DNA of 60,050 bases from Candidatus Latescibacterota bacterium. Lineage in GTDB: Bacteria; JAAXHH01. The position numbers were made by a program, and so were the translations under genes. Below, in pieces: positions 10,501-17,892 of the stretch (position 1 is the first letter of the stretch; each line of letters begins with the position of its first letter). Below the pieces are notes generated by a model, which was not told the DNA's origin, searched no databases, and was given only the letters and a program-made list of their open reading frames with translations. Location of the stretch: the NCBI GenBank assembly GCA_012270975.1, contig JAAXHH010000111.1, positions 1-60,050 of the forward strand, read 5' to 3'.

Positions 10501-11122
10501 GACGATCGTACACTATTACGCTTATTATAGAACCTGGGGATATTCCTCCCTGCGACGCCTCCTTTGGACCATGGGATTTCTGCCGAAAATCCTCTATTAC
10601 ATCATCCTGGACAAGATCAGCAGGAGCCGTTTCATCCAGGCATTCTACCGGCAGTACCGGGGTTTCAAGCGAGGAGACTGTGTTTCCCGGAGCGAACAGC
10701 TTTTCGAGAAGGTCATGCGGCCGCGAATGTACGCCGGCGCCGTCGAACGCATACGGGCGCATCAGCAACGGGGCGAGCGCGTGGTCCTGGTCACCGGGTC
10801 GCTGGATTTCGTCATGGAGCCGCTGGCGGAATACACCAAGGCGGACGACCTTATCGCCCTGTCCATGAAGGAAGCCGACGGCCGGCTGACCGGAGAGACG
10901 GAAGGCCCGCCCATCGGCGACGAAGCGAAGGCCCGTATCGTCAGGGATTACGCCGGGCGCCGCGGTATCGACCTGTCCCGGTGCTATGCATACGCCGACA
11001 GCAGTTCGGACCAGCCCATGTTGAGCGTGGTAGGGCACGCAGTCGCGGTGAACCCCGGCGGGAAGCTGAAGAAGGCCGCGGAAGCCGGCGGATGGGAAGT
11101 CGTGCATTGGACCCATGTATGA
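7529..11122 (+). CDS. fused fatty acyl reductase, degenerate adenylation domain and HAD-IB phosphatase
   Basis: Three modules make up 1,197 residues. Residues 10-390 are a male-sterility-type fatty acyl reductase with TGATGFLAK (16-24) and YTLTK (Tyr273, Lys277), followed by its C-terminal helical region to about 525. Residues about 560-975 match AMP-binding acyl-CoA synthetases, with YGLTEAAP (about 873) and HTGDIGR (about 945). Their phosphate loop is degenerate (TRGMAAESHG in place of T-S/T-G-T-T-G-x-P-K-G, about 730) and the C-terminal lysine subdomain is missing. Residues 978-1197 are a HAD-IB phosphatase with DVDGT (Asp981), the Ser/Thr motif TGS, Lys and ADSSSD. FAR plus HAD fusions are known; the intervening truncated adenylation domain is odd. 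A role in fatty alcohol, wax or ether-lipid synthesis is inference. The stop overlaps the next start by 4 bases. Confidence 0.85.
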   Translation: MSEIVTSLRGKTLLITGATGFLAKAVVEKILRCAPEVGRVYLVVRARRRKDGTTLSARERVEEEVLQSAAFARLRETHGDRFAEVMSAKVHAVEGDLTLDHLGLEPDLYHRLATEVDVVLTCAASVTFDEEIDAALQLNTLGARRMLDFAKSCGDVTLVHVSTAYVNGQTKGRIPEAPPRPDWSMAQDMGRSDAPFDLEREIRDILARADEIHDDSRSPGQQDRFKKMALQQNPSPTQRWLDAQMETFRKRWLKERLIEEGMRRGQQWGWHDSYTLTKAMGEQLIVKHRGDLPTAIIRPSIVESALVEPEPGWIEGLKVADPLIDAVSKGRLPDFPGHKDMIVDIIPVDIVANTTLAAMARTAREGGIGVYHVSTGDRNPVLFHQAFEHSYEYFRKNPRLNRNNEPIPIQRWTYPTLGQFRRRYNLRYIYPLNATLWMLNRFSRITLLNNLKRRITVMKSAISRMLYYAAIYSPYTSLECTFETDRTVRLHESMDPEDRQLFNGDVSRIHWKKYFQEIHIPGLKRHVLKTDEPKPAVTEEEEVAERSGFAHAGEEALPHLDTLTDILAKSADMYGDKVALQMQRGDGWIRYSFKEVFALAGHIGWQWRSSGLRPSDHVLLFSENKPEWGIACFAGMVAGAVLVPVDRRSTPQEVWRIARFTESRAILCTESGHALLTASAEPGDDVMFWNIDNYGLPFDAPRQSVSPVTLNEEPPPWAPVEPDSPAAIMFTRGMAAESHGVVLTHRNFVSNLLSLAEILRAYRTDHFLSLLPMSQALEFTGGFLMPFYAGATITYTTSVRPRSLVGLMDETGVNCLIAAPRIFGLLHRSLRQTADNNGDSVVSRMRLLVSGGGTLDSDLYHAYREIGLTIHEGYGLTEAAPVVTVNPMDRSKPSSVGVALPAVDVEIQAPDTDGNGEIVVRGNNVMQGYYRNPAATENRLRGEWLHTGDIGRIDRDGYLYIADRIERQGQAAGSAGSATAFFDVDGTIVDATIVHYYAYYRTWGYSSLRRLLWTMGFLPKILYYIILDKISRSRFIQAFYRQYRGFKRGDCVSRSEQLFEKVMRPRMYAGAVERIRAHQQRGERVVLVTGSLDFVMEPLAEYTKADDLIALSMKEADGRLTGETEGPPIGDEAKARIVRDYAGRRGIDLSRCYAYADSSSDQPMLSVVGHAVAVNPGGKLKKAAEAGGWEVVHWTHV

Positions 11123-12354
11123 AAGCCGTACAATACATCAAGAGCGTACCCCGGTACCTGTTCGTCCGCACCCTCGGCCATCGGCGCCCCGGATCGGCCA
11201 CCGGCGCGCTGTCGTGCATACGCATGGCGGACGTCGAGCCCCCCGAGCTTCCGACGCCTGAATGGATGCGCGTCAGGCCGATGTTGAGCGGAATCTGCGG
11301 ATCGGACCTTTCCACCATACGGGCGAAGGGCAGCCCCTATTTTTCTCCCATGATCTCCGCGCCTTTCGTGCTGGGCCACGAGGTGGTGGGCGAGGTCGTG
11401 AAGACCGGTTCCGGTCCCGGGGATGTTTCCCGGGGAGACCGCGTGGTGATCGAACCCGGGCTCTGTTGCGCCGTCCGGGGTATCCACCCGCCATGTCCGT
11501 CCTGCCAGGCAGGCGACTTCGGTCTGTGCGAAATGGTCATGCACGGCGACATTTCCCCCGGGATACAGACGGGGTACTGCAGGGACACGGGCGGTGGATG
11601 GAGCACGTCCCTGGTGGCGCACCCCTTCCAGGTCCACCGGGTGCCCGACCGGCTTTCCGACGAGGAAGCGGTCCTGGTCGAACCCTTCAGCTGCTGCCTG
11701 CACGCCGCGCTGAAGTCCTTCCCCGGTGACGACGAGACCATCCTCGTGATCGGCTGTGGCGCCATCGGACTCCTCACCATCGCGGCCATACGGGCCCTGG
11801 GCGGTAAGTGCCGCATCCTCGCCGCCGCGCGGTATCCCCATCAGCAGAACCTGGCGGCCGCCCTCGGCGCCGACCGCGTCATCGGCCGGGGCGACGACCT
11901 CTACGACACGGTCAGCGAGTTGACGGGGGCGGAGATCCACCGTCCCGAGATCGGGCGTCCCGTATTCATCGGCGGCGTGCGCCGGACCTTCGACTGCGTC
12001 GGTTCGTCGCGCACCATCGACGACGCGCTCCGGTCGACCGGCTCCGGCGGCGGCGTCAGTGTGGTGGGCATGCCGGGCATTCCTTCCGGGATCGACTGGA
12101 CGGCGGTGTGGTACAAGGAATTGAAGGTACAGGGGGCCTACGCCTACGGGATGGAGGAATACGAAGGCCGGTCCGTCCGGACATTCGAACTGGCCATTGG
12201 CCTGCTGGAATCGGGGAAGGTCGACCTGAAACCCCTCGTGACGGACCTCTTCCCCCTGAAGGAATACCGGAAGGCCATCGGCAGGGCCCTGGAAGCCGGG
12301 CGGCAAGGGGCCGTCAAGGTGGCGTTCGACCTGAGAAACGAACCGTTGTCATAA
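11119..12354 (+). CDS. zinc-dependent alcohol dehydrogenase (MDR family)
   Basis: I start it at the ATG at 11119, which overlaps the preceding stop as ATGA, giving 411 residues. It has catalytic-zinc residues Cys60 (GICGSD) and His87 (GHEVVGE). A cysteine-rich structural-zinc region runs through PCPSCQAGDFGLC, and the Rossmann motif is VIGCGAIGLL. The enzyme should oxidise an alcohol or reduce an aldehyde with NAD(P). Translational coupling to the acyl-reductase fusion suggests work on the same aldehyde/alcohol pair, which is inference. Confidence 0.88.
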   Translation: MKAVQYIKSVPRYLFVRTLGHRRPGSATGALSCIRMADVEPPELPTPEWMRVRPMLSGICGSDLSTIRAKGSPYFSPMISAPFVLGHEVVGEVVKTGSGPGDVSRGDRVVIEPGLCCAVRGIHPPCPSCQAGDFGLCEMVMHGDISPGIQTGYCRDTGGGWSTSLVAHPFQVHRVPDRLSDEEAVLVEPFSCCLHAALKSFPGDDETILVIGCGAIGLLTIAAIRALGGKCRILAAARYPHQQNLAAALGADRVIGRGDDLYDTVSELTGAEIHRPEIGRPVFIGGVRRTFDCVGSSRTIDDALRSTGSGGGVSVVGMPGIPSGIDWTAVWYKELKVQGAYAYGMEEYEGRSVRTFELAIGLLESGKVDLKPLVTDLFPLKEYRKAIGRALEAGRQGAVKVAFDLRNEPLS

Positions 12355-12409
12355 GTCCGATGGGCGCTGCCGGGCATTCAACTCAAATCGCACGAATCGG
12401 AGCACGCCC

Positions 12410-14101
12410 GTGCCCTACCTGAAGTTTTTGGACGCGAAAGACCCGCAAGTGCATGTCCTGTCGCGGGATGTCACTATCCTGGGCCGTTCTGGCGAGGTCG
12501 ATATCGCCATACACGGCGATCGGGGCGTTTCGAAGTTGCATGCGCGTATCGAAACGGAGGCGTCGGGCTATGTAATCACGGACCTGGGCAGCCGAAACGG
12601 GACCTACGTCAACGATCATCCGATCGGCGACGAGCCCGCCCCGCTGCTGCCGGGTGACCGCATCCGGCTCGGCCGATCGATTTTTATCTTCGAAGGGGGA
12701 GATCCCGAAGGCGCGTTGCCCGCCGGGGGATCGGCCGAAGGCACGGATGCCGAAGAGAGCACGGATGATCTGCAGGCGCCGGCCTCCCTCTTCCGGGCGG
12801 ACCGGCTCCCCTACACCATGGCGGGCGGCACACCCGCCGTGAGGCATGAAGATACTGACGGACGGCTGCTGAAACTTACGGAACTGAGCAAGGAAGTCAT
12901 GACGGCCCGAAGCGAGGCTGAGTTGGGAGACCTCGTGACGCGGAGCCTGCTGGAGTGGCTGGAGGCGGACTGCTGCGCGATCGTCCATCCCATGGAAACC
13001 GGGGATGGATACGAGTTCGAAATTCAGGCACTGGCCTCCCGGCCCGGATATGAGGACCGCTCGATTTCGATCAGCACGACGGCGGTGAAACAGGCCCTGG
13101 AAAACCGGATGGCCTCGATCACTTCGAATGCCCTGGGGGATGAGCGGTTCAGGGACCAGCAGAGCGTGATCGTCCGAAGGCTGGTGTCCATACTATGCGT
13201 ACCCCTGTGGCACGAAGACCGGGTATTCGGCCTGCTTTACCTCGATTCCGCGGATCCGGCCGTGCAGTTTACCGTGGACCATCTCGGCCTGTCCAGCGCG
13301 GTGGCCAACCTGACTGCCATCAAGACCGACAACCTGCGCCTGTTCGATGCCGCCGTGGCCAAGAGCGCGCTGGACAAGGAACTGGCTCTGGCCGGCGAGA
13401 TCCAGGCCGGGCTGCTGCCGGGAGAAAGCTATGCCTTCGAAACGCTGGCCTGCGCGGGCACCCATGTGTCCTGCGAGGAGATCGGCGGGGACTACTACGA
13501 CTTCATTCCCTATGGCGAAGACGTCCTGACGGTGACGATCGCCGACGTCACCGGACACGGCCCCTCCAGCGCACTGCTCATGGTCGCCTGCAAGACCATG
13601 CTGACCACCCTCATCGACATAGGCGTACCGCTGGTGGAGCGCGTCGGCAGGCTGAACGAGTATATACTCCATCATTCCTCAGTGAGCCAGTTCATCACCT
13701 TCTTCCACGCCGAGATCGATACCCGGACGGAAATTCTGCGGTACTGCAACGCCGGGCACAATCCGCCCATGCTCATGTCGCGGGATGGATCGATTCAGAA
13801 GCTGCATCCCGTTACGCCGCCGCTGGGGATCGCCGCAGTTTCCTTTGAGATGGAAACGGTACGGTTCGAACCCGGGACCAAGCTGGTCATGTATACCGAC
13901 GGCGTCACCGAGGCGGCCAACGCCGACGGCGAGCTGTACGAAGAACAAAGACTCGAGTCCCTGTTGACGAAACACAGGCGCCAGGATGCGGGGGAATTGA
14001 AGGACACCGTCATGGCGGCGGTATTCGGGTTCTCCGCGGGATCCCGGCAATGTGACGACGTCACCCTGGCCGTGGTGGAGCACACCCGCGCGGCACTGTG
14101 A
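12410..14101 (+). CDS. FHA-GAF-PP2C (SpoIIE-type) serine phosphatase
   Basis: The 563-residue protein starts at GTG. Residues about 20-80 form an FHA phosphothreonine-binding domain (GRSGEVDIAIHGDRGVSKLH, then LGSRNGTYVND). Residues about 150-320 look like a GAF sensor domain. Residues about 345-560 form a SpoIIE/RsbU-type PP2C phosphatase, with EEIGGDYYDF, IADVTGHGPSSALLM and the late YTDGVTEA metal motif. Such proteins remove phosphate from anti-sigma-antagonist or other Ser/Thr phosphoproteins in stress signalling. No anti-sigma partner is next to it. It closes the plus-strand run that began at 2929. Confidence 0.92.
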   Translation: MPYLKFLDAKDPQVHVLSRDVTILGRSGEVDIAIHGDRGVSKLHARIETEASGYVITDLGSRNGTYVNDHPIGDEPAPLLPGDRIRLGRSIFIFEGGDPEGALPAGGSAEGTDAEESTDDLQAPASLFRADRLPYTMAGGTPAVRHEDTDGRLLKLTELSKEVMTARSEAELGDLVTRSLLEWLEADCCAIVHPMETGDGYEFEIQALASRPGYEDRSISISTTAVKQALENRMASITSNALGDERFRDQQSVIVRRLVSILCVPLWHEDRVFGLLYLDSADPAVQFTVDHLGLSSAVANLTAIKTDNLRLFDAAVAKSALDKELALAGEIQAGLLPGESYAFETLACAGTHVSCEEIGGDYYDFIPYGEDVLTVTIADVTGHGPSSALLMVACKTMLTTLIDIGVPLVERVGRLNEYILHHSSVSQFITFFHAEIDTRTEILRYCNAGHNPPMLMSRDGSIQKLHPVTPPLGIAAVSFEMETVRFEPGTKLVMYTDGVTEAANADGELYEEQRLESLLTKHRRQDAGELKDTVMAAVFGFSAGSRQCDDVTLAVVEHTRAAL

Positions 14102-14204
14102 GCCCGTCCTGGCCCTTTCATGACCTGGAGCCAATCTGGCCGACCGGTGCATGCCTCGCAAGCGCCGGCCGAGCGCCGTACGGCGAGTGGGACGGACCGT
14201 TCCT

Positions 14205-15257
14205 TCAGATCCATCCGTGATCGATGTTGACCGGCAGGCCGGACTGCTGGTGCGTCCACTGTCCCCCGCTGGCCAGCGGCACCTCCTGGCCGGAAATGGA
14301 TGACTGCTCGGCGGCGAACAGGATCTCCATCACGTGGCGGCCCCATTCGCCCGGCGTGGGCGGCTCTATGTTATTGCGAATCGCCTCGACAAACCCCTTC
14401 CACTCGTTGTACATGGGATGGGGCGGGTCATCGAAGGGCACGTCCTCCCACCTGTTGTCCTTACCCACCCTGACGTACTTCTCGCCGGATTCGCTGAAGC
14501 GCAGCGAACCGTTGGCGCAGATCACCTGGCACTCGTGGATGGGACCGCCATCGGCATAGCCGACGGCCACCGCCACGCCCGCCGTACCGTTCTTGTAGCG
14601 GATGAAGGCCGTGGCGGAATCGTCCGCGGCCTGGTAGTGTGCCCGGTTGCCGATGGTGGCGGAGACCGAGATCGCCTGCGAGGCCATGACCCAGGAAAGC
14701 CGGTCCACCACGTGGACCCCGTTGGTCATCCACATGCCGCCGCCGTGGAACCGGCTGCGGTACTGGGGTCTGCGGCCGCCGTGTCCCCAGTTCTTGGACA
14801 TGTAGCACACCGCCGTAATGGCCGGTCCCAGTACGCCGGAGTCCAGGATTTCCTTGGCCTTGACGCTGGTTCCGTAGAAGTGCTGCGTCAGCCCCACCAT
14901 GAGCTTGACGCCGTTGGCCGCCGCGGCCGCGATCATGTCGTCGCACTGGTCCAGGCTGATCGCCATGGGCTTCTCCACCAAGACGTGCTTGCCGGCGTTA
15001 CAGGCGTCCACAGTCAGCCTGTGATGCAGTTGGTGGCCGAGGACGACGGCCACCGCTTCGACCTCGTCGTCTTCCAACAGCTCCGTGTGAGTGGCGTACC
15101 CCCTGGGGATGTCGTACTTGTCCATGTATTCTCGGCGCTTTTCCTCGAGCAGGTCGGCGACTGCCACGATCTCCACGCCTTCCTGGTTCGTGATGGCGTC
15201 GCAGTGGGAACGGGCGATGCCGCCAAGTCCGATGATGCCGACACGCAGGTTAGACAC
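14205..15257 (-). CDS. Gfo/Idh/MocA family oxidoreductase
   Basis: I start at the GTG whose first base is 15257, because AAAGGAG precedes it by about 8 bases; this gives 350 residues beginning with SNLRVGIIGLGGIARSH after the initiator. The N-terminal Rossmann motif GLGGIA and the EKPMAISL motif (catalytic Lys region) are clear. A C-terminal alpha/beta dehydrogenase domain follows. These enzymes oxidise or reduce sugars and cyclitols with NAD(P). The gene converges on the phosphatase gene with about 100 bases between. The substrate is unknown. Confidence 0.9.
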   Translation of the reverse strand: MSNLRVGIIGLGGIARSHCDAITNQEGVEIVAVADLLEEKRREYMDKYDIPRGYATHTELLEDDEVEAVAVVLGHQLHHRLTVDACNAGKHVLVEKPMAISLDQCDDMIAAAAANGVKLMVGLTQHFYGTSVKAKEILDSGVLGPAITAVCYMSKNWGHGGRRPQYRSRFHGGGMWMTNGVHVVDRLSWVMASQAISVSATIGNRAHYQAADDSATAFIRYKNGTAGVAVAVGYADGGPIHECQVICANGSLRFSESGEKYVRVGKDNRWEDVPFDDPPHPMYNEWKGFVEAIRNNIEPPTPGEWGRHVMEILFAAEQSSISGQEVPLASGGQWTHQQSGLPVNIDHGWI

Positions 15258-15362
15258 GGGTGAGGCTCCTTTATATGTGGGAACAGGGTTGTCGGCTGCG
15301 CTCGGGGTCACGCCGCCGCGGGATTCTTAAACGATTGCCAGCCATGAAGGGCCGCTGTATAC

Positions 15363-15391
15363 TTTACCCGTTTACTTTACCCCGTTATAAA
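15363..15391 (+). promoter_or_regulatory. candidate sigma-70 promoter for the cyclase gene
   Basis: A -35 box TTTACC (15363-15368) and a -10 box TATAAA (15386-15391) are separated by 17 bases. The predicted start of transcription, near 15398, leaves a leader of about 67 bases before the chosen ATG at 15465. Confidence 0.5.
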
Positions 15392-15464
15392 AGATGTTGA
15401 CGGGCCGGCAGGCAATGCATTTATCCCCGTGAACGCACAGATTCGAACGCCCAGGGAGCATCCA

Positions 15465-17258
15465 ATGTACCATCACCGAAAACTCGGACGCATCGGCAGG
15501 CTGGCCTTCAGTCTGATCCTGATGTCCTTTTGTCTGCTTGCCACCTCAAAGGCCGCAGCCCAGTATGGACCGGTAGGCCCCGACGACGTGGTCGATCTTT
15601 CGCCTGTCATTTCCGGGCGCCACTACCAGTACTGGCCGGGCGGCCAGATCCATCATCAGCCCCTCGTCGTGCCCTATATCGTCCATGGAGACCGGCCCTG
15701 GGCGTCGGACCTGATCATCCTGGACGAGAACACGGCGACGCAGACGGATACGCCGGCCCACATGATGCCGCCCCAGCACAGCGGGCTGCCGAACGCCCAT
15801 TACTGGGGTGATCTTACGGTGGAAAAAGTCTCGGCGTGGCAGCTGGTGGGCGAGGTATACAAGATCGACGGCCGGTCCATGCTGGACCAGGCCCCGCCGG
15901 GCGTGAGTCCCCTGTTCACCATAGATGTGGTAAAGGCCGCCGAGGCGGCGCACAGGCCCATGGGACCGGGCGACGCCGTCCTTTACTGGAGCGGGTACGA
16001 CGACCGCCACGACCGGCCCGTGCCGGACGACCGCCGCCTGATCGTGGAACCCGTCGCGGGGACGGCGCCTGGATGGCCCGCGCCGGACTACGACGCGGCG
16101 GAATACGTGGGCAGCCGGGGAGTCTGGCTCATGGGCATCGACAGTCCGAGCATGGGAGGACTGGGTCCGCCCCGCTACATCGCGTCGGGCCCCGAGGGCA
16201 TGTACGTAAATCCCCTCGCACTGGAAAGCCATCTCGGCCATTTCAAGCACGGTGCCGTGCACACGGAGGGACTGATCAACCTGGACAGGACGCCCAACGG
16301 ATCCCTGTACATCGCCCTGCCGGTCAAGCACGAGAACTCCCCGACGGTGGAAACGCGGGCGGTGGCCATAACCAATCCGGACCTGGCTGCCCGTCTGCTT
16401 GAGGCCGTAAAGTCGAAACGGGTGGTCGACCTCTCCGTAACGCTGTCCATGGACCGCCCCGTCTGGTGGCCGGGCCGGGGCGTGGGCCGTCACGTCTTCC
16501 CCTATTCGAGGGTGCAGCCGGTGAACTATTTCGATGGTCCCTTCGGCCCCTACTGGGTCAACACCCACTTCATGGATGCCCATACCGGAACCCACGTGGA
16601 TCCGCCCGCGCACTACGGCCCTCCGCCCGGATTCGACACGGGCAGGTATGACGAAACGGTCCGCGCCGCGCTGAGGGAGTTCGAGGCCGAGCACGGTCCG
16701 CTGAAGCGCACGGAGATGACGACGGAAAAGGTCCCGTTGCACCACTTCATGGGGCCCGCCCGGGTCGTCAACGTGCAGCACCGCGTGGGGACGACCTCGC
16801 GGGATGACTGGCCGGCCTCACCGGCCATCACGCTGGACGATGTCAGGAGACACGAGGAACTGTACGGGGAGATCGAGGACGGCGAGGTCGTGCTCTTCCA
16901 TACGGGACATACGGACACCCATTTCCGCCGCTTCATCCGGGTTGTGGTGGAACAGACTGTCAAAGCGCCCCTGGACGGACAGTCCGAGGGATGGCCGGCT
17001 CCGGGTGCGGAAGTTATCGCCTACCTGGCCGGCAAAGGCGTGAAGCACGTGGGCATCGATGCGCCCGACATGGGGTCGGTGAACCCGGTGGAATCCATGA
17101 AGACGCACTGGGCGGCGGTGAACCACGACATGATCTTCACGGAGTATCTGATAGGCGTGGGGCAGCTTCCGCCGAAAGGCGCTTTCTTCATCTTCCTGTG
17201 TCCCCGCCTCGAAAACAACCACGGCGGACCGGGAAGGGCCATCGCCATACTCCCGTAA
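15465..17258 (+). CDS. secreted protein with two tandem cyclase (kynurenine formamidase-like) domains
   Basis: I prefer the ATG at 15465, with AGGGAG just upstream, over the GTG at 15429. The 597-residue product then starts with basic residues and a hydrophobic core ending near ATSKAAAQ, a signal peptide. Two cyclase-type (PF04199-like) domains follow. The second has the full metal motif HTGTHVDPPAH (His373, His377, Asp379, His383). In the first the same stretch is NTATQTDTPAH, so two of its histidines are replaced (Asn89, Gln93) while Asp95 and His99 stay. Only the second domain is likely to be an active metal-dependent hydrolase/cyclase. The substrate is unknown. Confidence 0.85.
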   Translation: MYHHRKLGRIGRLAFSLILMSFCLLATSKAAAQYGPVGPDDVVDLSPVISGRHYQYWPGGQIHHQPLVVPYIVHGDRPWASDLIILDENTATQTDTPAHMMPPQHSGLPNAHYWGDLTVEKVSAWQLVGEVYKIDGRSMLDQAPPGVSPLFTIDVVKAAEAAHRPMGPGDAVLYWSGYDDRHDRPVPDDRRLIVEPVAGTAPGWPAPDYDAAEYVGSRGVWLMGIDSPSMGGLGPPRYIASGPEGMYVNPLALESHLGHFKHGAVHTEGLINLDRTPNGSLYIALPVKHENSPTVETRAVAITNPDLAARLLEAVKSKRVVDLSVTLSMDRPVWWPGRGVGRHVFPYSRVQPVNYFDGPFGPYWVNTHFMDAHTGTHVDPPAHYGPPPGFDTGRYDETVRAALREFEAEHGPLKRTEMTTEKVPLHHFMGPARVVNVQHRVGTTSRDDWPASPAITLDDVRRHEELYGEIEDGEVVLFHTGHTDTHFRRFIRVVVEQTVKAPLDGQSEGWPAPGAEVIAYLAGKGVKHVGIDAPDMGSVNPVESMKTHWAAVNHDMIFTEYLIGVGQLPPKGAFFIFLCPRLENNHGGPGRAIAILP

Positions 17259-17313
17259 GGCGGCGTCACCAGGTCCGCCCGCCCGGGGCAGGTCCGCCCG
17301 CCCGGGCGGCCGT

Positions 17314-17892
17314 TTACGAATCGTCCGCGTCCCGTCCCACTCCCAGGGCGTCCGCGACGCGGTTGATGTAGTTGAACCACGACGCGATCAGGGTGATCTG
17401 CAGGATGGCGACGTCGTCGAATCCCACGGACCGCAGCCCGTCGAGATCGGTTTTCTGTATCTTCGTGGCATCCTCGGTGAGCCGGATGACGAAATCCAGC
17501 ATCGCCCGGTCCTGCGCGCCTAGCGGCGCCTTTTCGTAATCATACTTGATCGAATCGACCAGTTCGCTGTCCAGCGTGACCCGACGCAGAAACTCTGCGT
17601 GCGAGTCAATTCAGTAAACGCATCGATTGACCGCGGAGACCACGGTAGAGATCATCTCGTGCTGCCGACGGGTCAACGGGAGGTCGGGCGACAGCAGCAC
17701 CCCGAAGGTGGCGAAAGCGTGATGCAGCGCCTCCGGAATCAGCGAATGCGACGCCACGATGCCGGAAGTGCCGTCGTCGGTGGGATGCACCGGCGTATCG
17801 TACTCCGCGGGATAAAGCGCGCGCTGTGCCTCGAGGGCGGCGAGCAGGCGTTCGTCCCCGTCTTTTGCGGAAACGGTCTTAATCCATGCCAT
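17314..17892 (-). CDS. AhpD-like peroxidase-related selenoprotein (in-frame UGA = Sec94)
   Basis: Two same-frame segments, 17614-17892 and 17314-17610, are separated only by a TGA at 17611-17613. Reading through gives 192 residues, the right length for the carboxymuconolactone decarboxylase/AhpD-like peroxidase-related family. The TGA falls exactly at the second Cys of the redox motif: Cys91-Val-Tyr-Sec94-Ile-Asp-Ser-His98. The downstream part continues the family ([15 protein letters not shown] near the C-terminus). A strong hairpin starts 3 bases after the UGA (see SECIS entry). The start ATG overlaps the end of the permease gene by 14 bases and has AGGAGA before it. The likely role is thiol-dependent peroxide or radical detoxification. 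Alternatives are a true nonsense mutation or a sequencing error. No sel genes lie in the window. Confidence 0.8.
17578..17607 (-). promoter_or_regulatory. SECIS-like hairpin after the in-frame UGA
   Basis: On the minus strand, GACTCG (17607-17602) pairs with CGGGTC (17583-17578) with one G-U pair. Then, after a single bulged C at 17601, ACGCAGA (17600-17594) pairs perfectly with TCTGCGT (17590-17584). The apical loop is GTT, or AGTTT if the last A-U pair is open. The loop G is 18 bases after the UGA. Bacterial SECIS elements are hairpins just 3' of the UGA with a G/GU in a small apical loop at about this distance, recognised by SelB. Confidence 0.7.

Noticed and set aside
8915..11116. Minus-strand open frame of 733 codons
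   Set aside because: It is antisense to the acyl-reductase fusion, whose domains are clear; GC-rich codon use creates long antisense frames. The translation has no recognisable domain.
17611..17892. A 93-codon truncated peroxidase-like pseudogene
   Set aside because: The family continues in the same frame after the UGA, and the UGA replaces a redox Cys with a hairpin after it; a selenoprotein explains this better.
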